From Seleniivibrio woodruffii (GTDB taxonomy: Bacteria > Chrysiogenota > Deferribacteres > Deferribacterales > Geovibrionaceae): 64,000 nucleotides of DNA. The position numbers and the translations under genes were made by a program. The notes beneath the pieces are model-generated. The model made no database searches, was not told the origin of the DNA, and saw nothing but the letters and a program-made list of their open reading frames with translations. This document shows, piece after piece, positions 50,741-60,185 of this stretch (position 1 is its first letter; the number at the start of each line of letters is the position of its first letter). The stretch lies in NCBI RefSeq assembly GCF_004339245.1, contig NZ_SMGG01000004.1, forward strand, positions 124,001-188,000, read 5' to 3'.

Positions 50741-51209
50741 TGGTGCTCCTCTTTATGAATATATAGTCCAGCAGCAGAAGTCCGATACCGGTGGATATTG
50801 CAATATCCGCGACATTGAACGCCGGCCACTGCCAGTGTTTGTAATAAAACAGCAGAAAGTCCACAACTTTGCCCACAAAGAGCCTGTCGATGAAGTTGCC
50901 CACTGCGCCCGCCAACACAAGAGTATATGAAAAAAGTCTCAGTTTCATCTCTTTTTCTTTGACCAGCAGGTAAGTGACGCATGCTATTGCCAGAATAGTC
51001 ACGGCTATGAAGAACAGCTTTCTGTAGGCCTCGTTCAGGGTTCCCAGAAAGCCGAACGCCGCACCGGGGTTCAGCACATAGGTTATGTCGAAAAAGCCGT
51101 CTATGACGGGGCGGCCTTCATGGAGCATAAAGTTTTTAACGATGTACGCTTTGGTCACCTGATCCAGAACAACTATGGCTGCGGCCATTGCCAGCATTAA
51201 TTTTTTCAT
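50724..51209 (-). CDS. lspA: lipoprotein signal peptidase
   Basis: 161 residues from ATG 51209, which overlaps the ileS stop (TAATG); the longer frame from 51299 runs inside ileS and is rejected. Four membrane helices with VVLDQVTKAYIV, LNPGAAFGFL and the catalytic Asp pair in GNFIDRL and FNVADIAI define signal peptidase II, which cleaves prolipoproteins after lipidation. The ileS-lspA order is conserved in many bacteria. Confidence 0.96.
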   Translation of the reverse strand: MKKLMLAMAAAIVVLDQVTKAYIVKNFMLHEGRPVIDGFFDITYVLNPGAAFGFLGTLNEAYRKLFFIAVTILAIACVTYLLVKEKEMKLRLFSYTLVLAGAVGNFIDRLFVGKVVDFLLFYYKHWQWPAFNVADIAISTGIGLLLLDYIFIKRSTNENNA

Positions 51210-54013
51210 TATGCCAGTGCCTCTGCACATCTTTTGCAAAGGGTGGGGTGGCTTGCGTCGTGTCCGATGGTGGACGATTTTGTCCAGCATCTTTCGCATT
51301 TGCCGTTTTCGGAAGGAATAACCTTCACTTTCACCTTTCCGTCCTCGGAAACATGGCAGTCGGTCATTGCGGCGGGGTCTGCAAAGCTGACCTCGGACAC
51401 TATGAATATTCTTTCGATGCCTTCGTCTGCAACGAGGAATTTCTTAGTGTCATCGTCCACGCCTATCACAATATCTGCGTCCAGCGGATGACCGATTATC
51501 TTGGCGGCTCTCGCCACTTCAAGTGCTTTGGTAGCCTCTTTGCGCACTTCAAGAATTTTGGTCCACTTGGCGATATTTTCCGCATCGTCATAGTCTTCCG
51601 CCGGAGCGAACAGCTCCATGAAGATGTTCTCCTTTTTGGAGGATGATGCGGGCATGTATTCGTATATCTCGTCAGCTGTGAACGACAGCACCGGAGCCAT
51701 CACCACGGACATCTCTTTAAGGATGATGTACATTGCGGTCTGAGCGGAGCGTCTTTCACGGGATGCGGGTTTGTAGGCATAGAGTCTGTCCTTCAGGATA
51801 TCAAGATAGAAGGAGGACAGGTCGTTTATGCAGAAGTTCAGGAACGAGTGGTAGAAGACGTGGAGCTGATATCTGTCGTATGCTTCGAATATACGTTTCT
51901 TCACCGACTGCCATCTGGCAAGGGCGAAGCGGTCGAGGTCGAGCATCTCTTTAAATTCCACCATGTCGGTGTCGGGGTTGAAGTCGTACAGGTTGCCCAG
52001 CAGATAGCGTGCTGTGTTGCGTATTTTTCTGTAGGATTCAACCAGACGGTTTATGATGTCGTCAGAGATTCTGATGTCTTCGGAGTAGTCCTCTGCGGAA
52101 ACCCAGAGTCTCAGAACTTCTGCGCCGTATTTGTTGATTATTTCGCTGGGGGATACAACGTTGCCCACAGACTTGGACATTTTGCGTCCTTTGCCGTCAA
52201 CAACGAATCCGTGGGTCAGCACCTCTTTATAGGGTGCGATGCCCCTTGTGCCGACACTCTCAAGGATCGAGCTGTGGAACCAGCCTCTGTGCTGGTCGGA
52301 ACCCTCAAGATACATATCCGCAGGCCATGAAAGCTCGCCCCTCTCTTCGAGAACTGCCGAGTGTGATGTGCCTGAATCGAACCATACGTCAAGGATGTCC
52401 GTCTCTTTTTTGAAGTGTGTGCCGCCGCAGCCGGGACATTTTGTTCCCTCGGGTATGAATGCCGAGTTGTCATGGTCGAACCATGCGTCAGCTCCCTCCT
52501 CACGGAATGCATCAAGTACACGCTCCTGAATCTGTTTGTTTATAACCACGCTGTCGCAGTCCTCACAGAGGAAAACGGCAATGGGCACGCCCCATGTTCT
52601 CTGGCGTGAGATACACCAGTCAGGACGATTTTCTATCATTGCTGTGATGCGGTTTTCACCCCATGCGGGTGTCCAGCGCACCTTTTTTATCTCGGAAAGG
52701 GTCTTTTTGCGGAGGTCGTTGTTTTCCATGCCGATGAACCACTGGGGTGTTGCACGGAAGATAACGGGGTGTTTGCATCTCCAGCAGTGGGGATATGAGT
52801 GGTTTATCTCACCGCTCTGAAGGAGGCTTCCCTGCTCGTCCATCATTTCAACGATTAATTTGCCCGCTTTGTATATGCTCTGCTCTGCGAATATCTCAAC
52901 GTTGCGCTTGTAGCATCCTCTGTCGTCCACGGGGTTCAGAATTTCAAGTCCGTAGCGCAGACCGACCTCGTAGTCCTCCTGACCGTGGCCGGGGGCTGTG
53001 TGTACCAGTCCCGTACCGGCATCAAGGGTGACGTGGTCGCCAAGAGTTCCAAGGGACAGTCTGTCATAGAATGCGTGCTTGAACTCAACGTATTCAAGCT
53101 CTGCACCTTTGAACACTTTATATGTTTCAAATCCGTGGATGTGGAATGTCTCGTTCAGAGAGTTCACAAGGTCGGTAGCAACTATAAGATATTCACCCGC
53201 AGAGAGGTTCTTGTTGCAGGTGTCTGTGACCTTGATTATGGAGTATTCGATATCGGCGTTGGCGCAGATTCCGAGGTTCGCAGGGAGCGTCCAGGGAGTA
53301 GTTGTCCAGATAACCGCTGATACTTTGTCGCCGTCAGCAAGACCGAACTTGCCTTTGGACTGGTTCTGCATGGGGAATTTTACGAAAACTGACGTTGACG
53401 TGTGGTTGTCGTACTCAACCTCCGCCTCGGCAAGAGCCGTTACGCAGGACGTACACCAGTAAACGGGCTTAAGACCTTTGAAGACTCCGCCGTTGTCGAA
53501 GAAACGGTAAAGCTCCTGAAGGGTTTTTGCCTCGTATTTATAGTCCATAGTAATATAAGGATTGTACCAGTCGCCGAAACCGCCCAGACGGATGAAGCCC
53601 TGTCTCTGGAGGTCGATGAACCTGTCGGCGTATTTGCGGCACTCCTTGCGTATCTCGGATTTGGACATCTCGTGCTTTTTGCTGCCCAGCTTCTTGTCCA
53701 CCTGAAGTTCGATGGGCAGGCCGTGGCAGTCCCAGCCGGGAACGTAGGGAGTATAGTATCCTTCGAAGGATTTCATTTTAACGATAATATCTTTCAGAAT
53801 CTTGTTCAGAGCGTGGCCGATGTGGATCTCACCGTTTGCATAGGGGGGGCCGTCGTGGAGTATGTAGGGGTTGTTTCTGTCCCTTGAAGCCAGCATTTTC
53901 TCATATGCCTTCTCATCCGCCCATTTTTTCAGCCTTTCAGGTTCTTTAACTGTGAGGCTGGCTTTCATGGGAAAATCGGTCTGGGGGAGATTCAGGGTAT
54001 CTTTGTAATCCAT
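51209..54013 (-). CDS. ileS: isoleucine-tRNA ligase
   Basis: 934 residues from ATG 54013, seven bases after AAGGAG; the frame from 54067 adds 18 residues without support. LHDGPPYANGEIHIGHALNKILKD has the HIGH motif, KMSKSVGN the KMSKS motif, and WTTTPWTLP the CP1 editing domain. The C-terminal zinc finger CERCWTKS...CKRC is complete, the bacterial type 1 form. It charges tRNA-Ile and edits Val. First gene of ileS-lspA-purH. Confidence 0.98.
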   Translation of the reverse strand: MDYKDTLNLPQTDFPMKASLTVKEPERLKKWADEKAYEKMLASRDRNNPYILHDGPPYANGEIHIGHALNKILKDIIVKMKSFEGYYTPYVPGWDCHGLPIELQVDKKLGSKKHEMSKSEIRKECRKYADRFIDLQRQGFIRLGGFGDWYNPYITMDYKYEAKTLQELYRFFDNGGVFKGLKPVYWCTSCVTALAEAEVEYDNHTSTSVFVKFPMQNQSKGKFGLADGDKVSAVIWTTTPWTLPANLGICANADIEYSIIKVTDTCNKNLSAGEYLIVATDLVNSLNETFHIHGFETYKVFKGAELEYVEFKHAFYDRLSLGTLGDHVTLDAGTGLVHTAPGHGQEDYEVGLRYGLEILNPVDDRGCYKRNVEIFAEQSIYKAGKLIVEMMDEQGSLLQSGEINHSYPHCWRCKHPVIFRATPQWFIGMENNDLRKKTLSEIKKVRWTPAWGENRITAMIENRPDWCISRQRTWGVPIAVFLCEDCDSVVINKQIQERVLDAFREEGADAWFDHDNSAFIPEGTKCPGCGGTHFKKETDILDVWFDSGTSHSAVLEERGELSWPADMYLEGSDQHRGWFHSSILESVGTRGIAPYKEVLTHGFVVDGKGRKMSKSVGNVVSPSEIINKYGAEVLRLWVSAEDYSEDIRISDDIINRLVESYRKIRNTARYLLGNLYDFNPDTDMVEFKEMLDLDRFALARWQSVKKRIFEAYDRYQLHVFYHSFLNFCINDLSSFYLDILKDRLYAYKPASRERRSAQTAMYIILKEMSVVMAPVLSFTADEIYEYMPASSSKKENIFMELFAPAEDYDDAENIAKWTKILEVRKEATKALEVARAAKIIGHPLDADIVIGVDDDTKKFLVADEGIERIFIVSEVSFADPAAMTDCHVSEDGKVKVKVIPSENGKCERCWTKSSTIGHDASHPTLCKRCAEALA

Positions 54014-54171
54014 CAAAAAACTCCTTGAGATTCGAAAGAAAGAATTGAAGGCAATTTTTAACACCAAATATATTATTAATCAAGCATAGATGGAACAAAT
54101 GAACTAAAAAATGTGTTGCTCTGTCTTATTCTGCGGGTGTATATTCCCTGCATTCCATTTCGGAGGAAAAA

Positions 54172-55014
54172 ATGAAAAGAATCACGGCTGTATTGACAGT
54201 CCTTTTACTGGCTCTGTCTCTGAACGCTTTCGCCGCCGATATCAAGAACGACCTTGAAAGCAATATGAAGAATTTCTTCAGAAGCCAGAAGCTCACAAAC
54301 CTTGTGCCCACGGTTACAGTTGTCAAAAAACTGAACGAACCCGCCGGCCTGTATTTCATCAAAATTTCAATCACGGACACCAAGAACAAAAGGAGTCAGG
54401 AACAGTATATGTTTACTGACGGCAAATACATAATCCCCGAGATAGTATCTTCCGCCAACAACGTAAGCATAAAAGATTCTCTGGTTTACGAGGCAACTCC
54501 CAAAACCAATATAGACCTCTCCAAGGCCACACTGTTCGATGGCAAAAAGGGTGCCAAGAACACCATCGTTGTCGTCAGCGACTTCCAGTGTCCCTACTGC
54601 CGCAAGGCTCACGAGATCCTGAAAGGCATGCTCGCTCAGTCAAAAACTGACGCCGCCGTATACATGATCTCCCTGCCTCTGGCGATCCACCCCAAAGCTG
54701 TTGTTTATGCAAAAGTTTTTGAGGCCGGACTCGCTGTAGGCAAAGATTTCTCCGATGATCTTTATGCAACGGATCAGGCGACTGATTCCAAAACAGATGC
54801 TCAGATAATCGACATGTTCGCCGCAAAATCCGGCAACCCTGCGAAATTCAAATCCGTGGCCAACTCTAAGGAAGTTGCCGCCAAGATCGATGCGCAGGCT
54901 AAATATGCCGCATCTCTCGGAATAACCGGAACTCCTCACATTTTCTTCAACGGAAAGGGTGTTGGCGGGTTTAATCCTGATATGTATGGAATGGCCATCA
55001 AGGACATGAAATAG
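54172..55014 (+). CDS. periplasmic thioredoxin-fold protein (DsbC/DsbG-like)
   Basis: 280 residues with Sec signal MKRITAVLTVLLLALSLNAFA. An N-terminal region of about 95 residues precedes a thioredoxin fold with the active site VVVSDFQCPYCRKAHEIL and the cis-Pro in ITGTPHIFFNGK. CPYC occurs in DsbC/DsbG and thioredoxin_4 families, which isomerise or oxidise disulfides in the periplasm. It could help haem attachment to the multihaem cytochromes by keeping CXXCH thiols in order; that is inference. Confidence 0.85.
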   Translation: MKRITAVLTVLLLALSLNAFAADIKNDLESNMKNFFRSQKLTNLVPTVTVVKKLNEPAGLYFIKISITDTKNKRSQEQYMFTDGKYIIPEIVSSANNVSIKDSLVYEATPKTNIDLSKATLFDGKKGAKNTIVVVSDFQCPYCRKAHEILKGMLAQSKTDAAVYMISLPLAIHPKAVVYAKVFEAGLAVGKDFSDDLYATDQATDSKTDAQIIDMFAAKSGNPAKFKSVANSKEVAAKIDAQAKYAASLGITGTPHIFFNGKGVGGFNPDMYGMAIKDMK

Positions 55015-55021
55015 TAACTTC

Positions 55022-55052
55022 GAGCCCGCCTTTTGGCGGGCTCTTTTGTTTT
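55022..55052 (+). terminator. terminator of the thioredoxin-fold gene
   Basis: GAGCCCGCC-TTTT-GGCGGGCTC followed by TTTTGTTTTT. Confidence 0.9.
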
Positions 55053-55057
55053 TACTG

Positions 55058-55182
55058 TTGGCGTTTATAACACTTCGCATTTTTTCGTTGGAATCCAAAA
55101 AATATTGCTCATGTACCTTCGTTTTCGTACACTGCGCATATTTTTTGCCTTCCGCCTTGAACTGCTCGGTTCTAAACACCAA
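55058..55182. repeat. near-palindromic intergenic repeat, copy 3
   Basis: Outer arms TTGGCGTTTATAA/TTCTAAACACCAA and a strong inner stem CAAAAAATAT/ATATTTTTTG around CATGTACCTTCGTTTTCGTA. It aligns with copies at 30395 and 40812 and again directly follows a terminator. Confidence 0.85.
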
Positions 55183-55193
55183 TTTTCTACTTC

Positions 55194-55315
55194 ACGTCAC
55201 TGCGAGGGCTGAAAGCCCGTGGCAGTCTTCCATGTTTAGCTCTCAACGAACTCAGGTTTATCGACAATCCGGAGTTGGAAGATCGCTTCACCCGTAAATG
55301 GTTCGCGATGACAGG
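55194..55315. repeat. two dispersed hairpin repeats
   Basis: 55194-55231 (CGTCACTGCGAGGGCTGAAA, ending GGCAGTCTTCC) and 55274-55315 (GTTGGAAGATCGCTTCACCC, ending GCGATGACAGG). With copy 3 of the long palindrome they fill the 406-base gap before accA, which holds no gene. Confidence 0.75.
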
Positions 55316-55420
55316 AAAGAATAGTTTTCCCCCTCTCCACTAATATCTTATATTTTATTTCTTGATATTGCCCCGCTTAAAAGTTATGATGCACAACCAA
55401 TGAAAGTCATGAGGTGAACA

Positions 55421-56374
55421 ATGGCAACCGTTCTTGATTTTGAAGCTCCCATAGTCGAGATAGAAGCACAGCTCGACGAGCTTCGCAACCTCCCCGGACT
55501 GAACGGCGATCAGATGAACAAAGAGATCGCAAGTCTTGAGGACAAACTGGCAAAAGTCAGAGCAAACATATATAAGCGTCTTACTCCACAGCAGAAGGTC
55601 ATGGTGGCTCGCCACCCCGACAGACCCTACACACTGGATTACATTCAGAACATCTTTACCGATTTCACAGAGCTTCACGGCGACAGACAGTTTCGTGACG
55701 ATCCCGCTCTCATTTGCGGAATGGCGAAGCTGAACGGCGAACCCGTGATGGTTATCGGACACCAGAAAGGACGCAACACAAAAGAGAACATTCACAGAAA
55801 CTTCGGCATGGTTAACCCCGAAGGCTACAGAAAGTCTCAGAGACTTTTTGAGATGGCCGACAGGTTCAAGCGCCCAGTGATCACCTTTGTAGACACCCCC
55901 GGAGCATATCCCGGAATCGGTGCAGAGGAGAGGGGACAGGCCGAGGCTATCGCCAAAAGCCTTATGGTCATGGCTGAAATAAAAGTACCCATGATAACCG
56001 TTATCGCAGGCGAAGGCGGTTCCGGCGGTGCGCTTGCAATTGCAATGGGCAACCGTGTGGGCATGCTTGAGCACTCTGTTTACGCTGTTATCAGCCCCGA
56101 AGGCTGCGCATCCATCCTCTGGAAGGACGCATCCTATGCAGGCCGTGCGGCGGAAGCTCTCAAGCTCACCTCCAAAGACCTGAAAGAGCTGAACATCATC
56201 GATGAGATAATCGAAGAACCCATGGGCGGTGCCCACAGAAACCATCCCGCAACAGCGGTCAAGGTTAAGGATTTCATAGTCAGAAACCTTGAGGAACTGA
56301 AAAAAATGACCCCCGAACAGCTGTTCGAGGACAGATATCAGAAGTTCCGCAACATGGGCGTTTTCGCCGAGTAG
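55421..56374 (+). CDS. accA: acetyl-CoA carboxylase carboxyltransferase alpha subunit
   Basis: 317 residues. LDFEAPIVEIEAQLDELR at the N-terminus, FTDFTELHGDRQFRDDPALICG, FVDTPGAYPGIGAEERGQAEAIA and GEGGSGGALAIA with YAVISPEGCASILWKD are the AccA hallmarks. With AccD it moves carboxyl from biotin to acetyl-CoA, the first step of fatty acid synthesis. The mutL start follows its stop by two bases. Confidence 0.98.
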   Translation: MATVLDFEAPIVEIEAQLDELRNLPGLNGDQMNKEIASLEDKLAKVRANIYKRLTPQQKVMVARHPDRPYTLDYIQNIFTDFTELHGDRQFRDDPALICGMAKLNGEPVMVIGHQKGRNTKENIHRNFGMVNPEGYRKSQRLFEMADRFKRPVITFVDTPGAYPGIGAEERGQAEAIAKSLMVMAEIKVPMITVIAGEGGSGGALAIAMGNRVGMLEHSVYAVISPEGCASILWKDASYAGRAAEALKLTSKDLKELNIIDEIIEEPMGGAHRNHPATAVKVKDFIVRNLEELKKMTPEQLFEDRYQKFRNMGVFAE

Positions 56375-56376
56375 TT

Positions 56377-58104
56377 ATGAACGAAATCAGAAGACTTTGC
56401 GAGGATGTGGCCAACAAGGTTGCCGCCGGCGAAGTCGTTGAGCGTCCATACAACGTCATAAAAGAGCTGATGGAGAACTCTGCCGATGCAGGTGCGGACA
56501 GGCTGTCCGTGGTTGTGGAGAACGGCGGGGTCGGTCTTGTTAGCGTTACAGACAACGGAAAAGGCATCATTCCCGATGACCTCCCGCTGGCTGTGGAACG
56601 CTTTGCCACCAGCAAAATATCAACGGCGGACGATGTCTACCGTGTGTCGACCTTCGGATTCCGTGGCGAGGCACTGGCGGCAATATCCTCCGTATCCGAC
56701 TTCACCATCCGCTCATTCCGCAAAGGCTACATAGGCGCAGAACTGCGCATCAGATACGGCGAAAAGTCCGACATTCTCCCTGCGCCAATGCAGGAGGGGA
56801 CGAGGGTTGAGGCGAAAGCCCTTTTTGCCAACGTTCCTGCCCGTCTGAAATTTTTCAAAAACTATCAGACCGAAGAAAAGGAGATAGCCCGTTTTGTGCG
56901 GCAGTTCTCCGTTATCAACCCCCACATTGCTGTGGAGCTTGATATCAACGGCAAGCGTGTCTACTCCGCCGACAAGACCGAAGACATGTGCAAACGTGCG
57001 AAGAAGGTCTTTCAGGAGACGGACGTTGTCACCGGAGAGAACGAATTTGAAGACATGAGCGTAAAGGCCGCCGTAACGCTGCCTTCGGTGCATAAATTTC
57101 GCAAGGATATGATAATAATCGGCATAAACGGCCGTGTGGTGAAGGATGCTTCACTCACTCAGGCGGTGGTCACAGCCTATCACAGGCTGATTCCCGAAGG
57201 AAAATTCCCCGCCGCTGCGATCTCACTGCAAATCGATCCGGAAAAGGTGGATGTGAACGTGCATCCCACGAAATCCGTTGTGAAACTGCTTGATTCCAGA
57301 GAGATTTTCAGCTTTGTCCACAACTCCGTCAAAATGATTCTGGAAGATGCGGGCAGAGAGACAGGCGAGCAGATGCGTGCCCCCGAACCGGTTTATAAGC
57401 CCGTAACCGTTTACGAATCAAAATATAACGAAAAAACATACACCAAAGATGCAGTGCGCAGTTTCGACATGGCAAAAGAGCTTGAGACCGTGCATTATAC
57501 GCCCCGTGCCGAGGATGCCGTCAGAATCCCTGATGTGCCCGAAGAGGCAAGGGTGCGTGTCGCAGGTCAGCTTTTCGACACTGTGATAGTGTGCGAAAAG
57601 GGCGAAGAGGCGTTTTTCATAGATCAGCACGTTGCCCACGAGCGGGTGCTTTATGAAAAATACCTTGAGGAAAAGACAGTCTCCGTGCCTTCCATTGTTC
57701 TGTACGAACCTATCCTGATAGACGTTACAGAGGATGAGGCGGACATAATTGAGACAGGAGCGGAAGTCCTCTCCGCCTTCGGATACGACATTGAGCCTTT
57801 CGGCGGAACAAGCCTTAAGATAAGCCGTGTGCCTTCGGACGTTCTGAACCGTGACATCGGAAAAGAGGTTCGGGAGATTCTGGCGGATATGATTGAGCAC
57901 CGCAAGGACAGCAGTGTGGACTACCGTGTTATAGTCATGAGCTGCAAGAATGCCGTCAAGGCGGGGCAGAAGCTGGAGATGCACGAGATGCGCAAGATAG
58001 TGGACGACCTTTTCCGCACATCAAATCCCTACACATGCCCCCACGGACGTCCCATAGTGTTCAAAATGGACAGGGCATGGCTGTTCAGGAAATTTGACAG
58101 ATGA
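56377..58104 (+). CDS. mutL: DNA mismatch repair protein MutL
   Basis: 575 residues. N-terminal GHKL ATPase: VANKVAAGEVVERPYNVIKELMENSADAGA, TDNGKGI, RFATSKIS and TFGFRGEAL. The S5-like domain and C-terminal dimerisation domain (VRVAGQLFDTVIVCEKGEEAFFIDQHVAHERVLYEKY) follow. The CPHGRPIVFKMD end is conserved in MutL proteins with endonuclease function, though DQHAAHERIxYE here reads DQHVAHERVLYE; the endonuclease motif DQHA(x)2E(x)4E is broadly kept. It couples MutS recognition to strand removal. Confidence 0.97.
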   Translation: MNEIRRLCEDVANKVAAGEVVERPYNVIKELMENSADAGADRLSVVVENGGVGLVSVTDNGKGIIPDDLPLAVERFATSKISTADDVYRVSTFGFRGEALAAISSVSDFTIRSFRKGYIGAELRIRYGEKSDILPAPMQEGTRVEAKALFANVPARLKFFKNYQTEEKEIARFVRQFSVINPHIAVELDINGKRVYSADKTEDMCKRAKKVFQETDVVTGENEFEDMSVKAAVTLPSVHKFRKDMIIIGINGRVVKDASLTQAVVTAYHRLIPEGKFPAAAISLQIDPEKVDVNVHPTKSVVKLLDSREIFSFVHNSVKMILEDAGRETGEQMRAPEPVYKPVTVYESKYNEKTYTKDAVRSFDMAKELETVHYTPRAEDAVRIPDVPEEARVRVAGQLFDTVIVCEKGEEAFFIDQHVAHERVLYEKYLEEKTVSVPSIVLYEPILIDVTEDEADIIETGAEVLSAFGYDIEPFGGTSLKISRVPSDVLNRDIGKEVREILADMIEHRKDSSVDYRVIVMSCKNAVKAGQKLEMHEMRKIVDDLFRTSNPYTCPHGRPIVFKMDRAWLFRKFDR

Positions 58105-59006
58105 GAATACCCGTCGTAACAGGTCCCACGGCATCCGGCAAAACAGCCGCCGTTCTGGGGCTTGCCAAAGACCACCCCATAGAGATCATCAGTGCCGATG
58201 CATATCAGGTCTACAGACACATGGACATAGGCACTGCCAAGGCCTCCCGTGAGGAGCTTGAGTCCGTACCCCACCACCTCATAGACGTCATGAACCCTGA
58301 CGAGACCTACTCGGCAGGTATCTTCTTTGAACAGGCGGAGCGGATAATCGCCGACGTGCTCTCAAGGGGCAAGATACCCGTGATAGCGGGCGGAACGGGA
58401 ATGTATATAGAATCCCTTCAGAAAGGCATTTTTGACGCTCCCGACAGGGACAAGGGCTTAAGAGCCGAGTTGGAAGCGGACGCCGAAGTCAAAGGATACG
58501 AGGCTCTGCATGGGGAACTCACCGACATTGATCCGGAGTTTGCCGCCAACGTCAAGCCTGCGGACAGAACACGCATAATCCGCGGACTGGAACTGAACCG
58601 TCAGCTTGGAATGAACGTTAAGGAAGCCCAGAAGAAATATCACCGCAATCCTGCATATAAATACAATATATTTGTGATAGGCGGTGACAGGCAGAAGATT
58701 TACGACAGGATAAATCTGCGTGTGCTTGAGATGTTCAGAACAGGCTGGCCCGCCGAAGTCAAAAAACTTCTGGATATGGGCTATGACGAATCCATGGACT
58801 CCTTCAAGGCGATAGGCTACAGGGAGATTGCCGCATGCATCAGAGAGGGGAGGGATGTGAACTCCTGCATCGAGCGGATTCAGACCGCCACACGAAACTT
58901 CGCAAAACGTCAACAGACGTGGTTTCGCCATATGGACGAGACCGTTCACATCGATATGGGTGATCCGGATATCATAAAAATACTGACTGAAAGTATTTTC
59001 ACTTGA
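58101..59006 (+). CDS. miaA: tRNA dimethylallyltransferase
   Basis: 301 residues; the start overlaps the mutL stop by four bases. P-loop VVTGPTASGKTA, SADAYQVYRHMDIGTAKAS (in place of the usual SxDSxQVYRxMDIGTAK), PHHLIDVMNPDETYSAG and AGGTGMYIESL define MiaA. It adds dimethylallyl to A37 of tRNAs reading UNN codons. The mutL-miaA-hfq order is conserved in many Gram-negatives. Confidence 0.97.
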   Translation: MRIPVVTGPTASGKTAAVLGLAKDHPIEIISADAYQVYRHMDIGTAKASREELESVPHHLIDVMNPDETYSAGIFFEQAERIIADVLSRGKIPVIAGGTGMYIESLQKGIFDAPDRDKGLRAELEADAEVKGYEALHGELTDIDPEFAANVKPADRTRIIRGLELNRQLGMNVKEAQKKYHRNPAYKYNIFVIGGDRQKIYDRINLRVLEMFRTGWPAEVKKLLDMGYDESMDSFKAIGYREIAACIREGRDVNSCIERIQTATRNFAKRQQTWFRHMDETVHIDMGDPDIIKILTESIFT

Positions 59007-59015
59007 AATAGAAAT

Positions 59016-59033
59016 GCAGTTTGGCTAAACTGC
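59016..59033. other. small hairpin between miaA and hfq
   Basis: Perfect inverted repeat GCAGTTT-GGCT-AAACTGC without a following T run, so probably an RNA processing or regulatory element rather than a terminator. Confidence 0.35.
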
Positions 59034-59084
59034 TGTATATTGTCTGTACGAATTTCTTATTATTGTGTTGTTAGGGGGCTCTTA

Positions 59085-59309
59085 ATGAGCAAAAAAATCA
59101 ATATTCAAGATGTGTTTCTGAACCACCTCAGAAAAAAGCGTATACCTATGACCGTATACCTCGTCAACGGTGTCAAAATCGAAGGCGTTATCAAGGGGTT
59201 CGACAACTTTGTGATTATTATGAAAGACGAATCTCAGAAAATGATCTACAAACACGCTATCTCCACGATAGAACCCTCTGAGGAAATCCTCGAACTTGAA
59301 ATGAACTGA
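59085..59309 (+). CDS. hfq: RNA chaperone Hfq
   Basis: 74 residues from ATG 59085 after AGGGGGC; the frame from 59040 lacks support. NIQDVFLNHLRKKRIPMTVYLVNGVKIEGVIKGFDNFVIIMKD (Sm1) and MIYKHAISTIEP (Sm2, YKHA) are diagnostic. The Hfq hexamer pairs small RNAs with mRNAs. The tail is short. Its stop overlaps the next start (TGATG). Confidence 0.98.
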   Translation: MSKKINIQDVFLNHLRKKRIPMTVYLVNGVKIEGVIKGFDNFVIIMKDESQKMIYKHAISTIEPSEEILELEMN

Positions 59310-59899
59310 TGGTCACAGGCGGCGGCTTCAGACAGACCGGAAAGGTCATATACTTCAATGCGATTCTTTACAACAAGGACTATGTGAAGAATCCTGATGA
59401 GACTGCGCTGCCAATTTTCGGTGAACCTATTGTCAAGTCGGCTGAATTCGACTTTTCTCATACGTCATACTATGAGCCAGAGATGGGCGCAAACCTTGCC
59501 AAATATTTTGCGCTGTATGAGCTTGTGGAGCATCCGGACAATCTGCCGGACTACAAGATTCATGCCGTGAATATTGAGGACAGGGCGGCTGTTAACGGAA
59601 AGCGGGTGATAAACATCGACCCAGGCTATGTTGCCATGGAAAAGGTCGTTGCCGCCAGCACAAAGAACTTTACCCACAGGATCTACCTGCGTGACAACAT
59701 ATACGGCGATCTGCAGCTTTACCGCAGAAAAGGGAAATACATACCCCTTGAGTGGACGTTTCAGGATTACCAGTTTGATTCGGTTCTGGGCTTTTTCGAA
59801 AAAGCCAGAAAAATTCTGGAAGAACGTGTGGGCATGCCTTCAACCTGTGGTATAATTCAGGAAAAGGTTCAGCCTGACAGGCGTTTCAATGAAGACTAA
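59309..59899 (+). CDS. DUF4416 family protein
   Basis: 196 residues. FDFSHTSYYEPEMGANLAKYFALYELVEHPDNLPDYKIHAVNIEDR and NIDPGYVAMEKVVAASTKNFTHRIYLRDNIYGDLQL are the family pattern; function is unknown. Its ATG overlaps the hfq stop, and its end overlaps the ftsB-like gene by 11 bases, so it is translated with cell-division and RNA genes. Charged and globular, without membrane or signal segments. Confidence 0.8.
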   Translation: MVTGGGFRQTGKVIYFNAILYNKDYVKNPDETALPIFGEPIVKSAEFDFSHTSYYEPEMGANLAKYFALYELVEHPDNLPDYKIHAVNIEDRAAVNGKRVINIDPGYVAMEKVVAASTKNFTHRIYLRDNIYGDLQLYRRKGKYIPLEWTFQDYQFDSVLGFFEKARKILEERVGMPSTCGIIQEKVQPDRRFNED

Positions 59900-60185
59900 T
59901 ATAGTTTTTATAATAATTATCGGCGTTCTTATATTTTACATGGTCTTCGGACACAACGGCATCCTGAAATACAGGGAGCTGGCGGCTATCCGTGCGTCTT
60001 ATGAAACACGGATTGCGGAGACCGAAAAAAAGGTTAAACAGCTCAATGATGAGCTGAATCTGGTGCGCAAAGACAAGGAATACCTCGAAATGCTCATCAA
60101 AAAAGACCTTAATATGAAAAAAACGGACGAAGACCTATACATAATAGAAGACAGTGCCAAAAAGAAGTCTGACAAACCCAAATGA
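59889..60185 (+). CDS. septum-formation initiator family protein (FtsB/DivIC-like)
   Basis: 98 residues. One N-terminal membrane helix (about 4-20, IVFIIIIGVLIFYMVFG) is followed by a long coiled coil (YETRIAETEKKVKQLNDELNLVRKDKEYLEMLIKKDL). This small bitopic design, ending just after a YLE(x)n(K/R) segment, fits FtsB/DivIC, which links FtsL/FtsQ at the divisome. The family call rests on architecture more than on sequence. Confidence 0.7.
   Translation: MKTNIVFIIIIGVLIFYMVFGHNGILKYRELAAIRASYETRIAETEKKVKQLNDELNLVRKDKEYLEMLIKKDLNMKKTDEDLYIIEDSAKKKSDKPK

Noticed and set aside
55355-56245. 296-residue minus-strand frame opposite accA
   Set aside because: Antisense shadow of accA.
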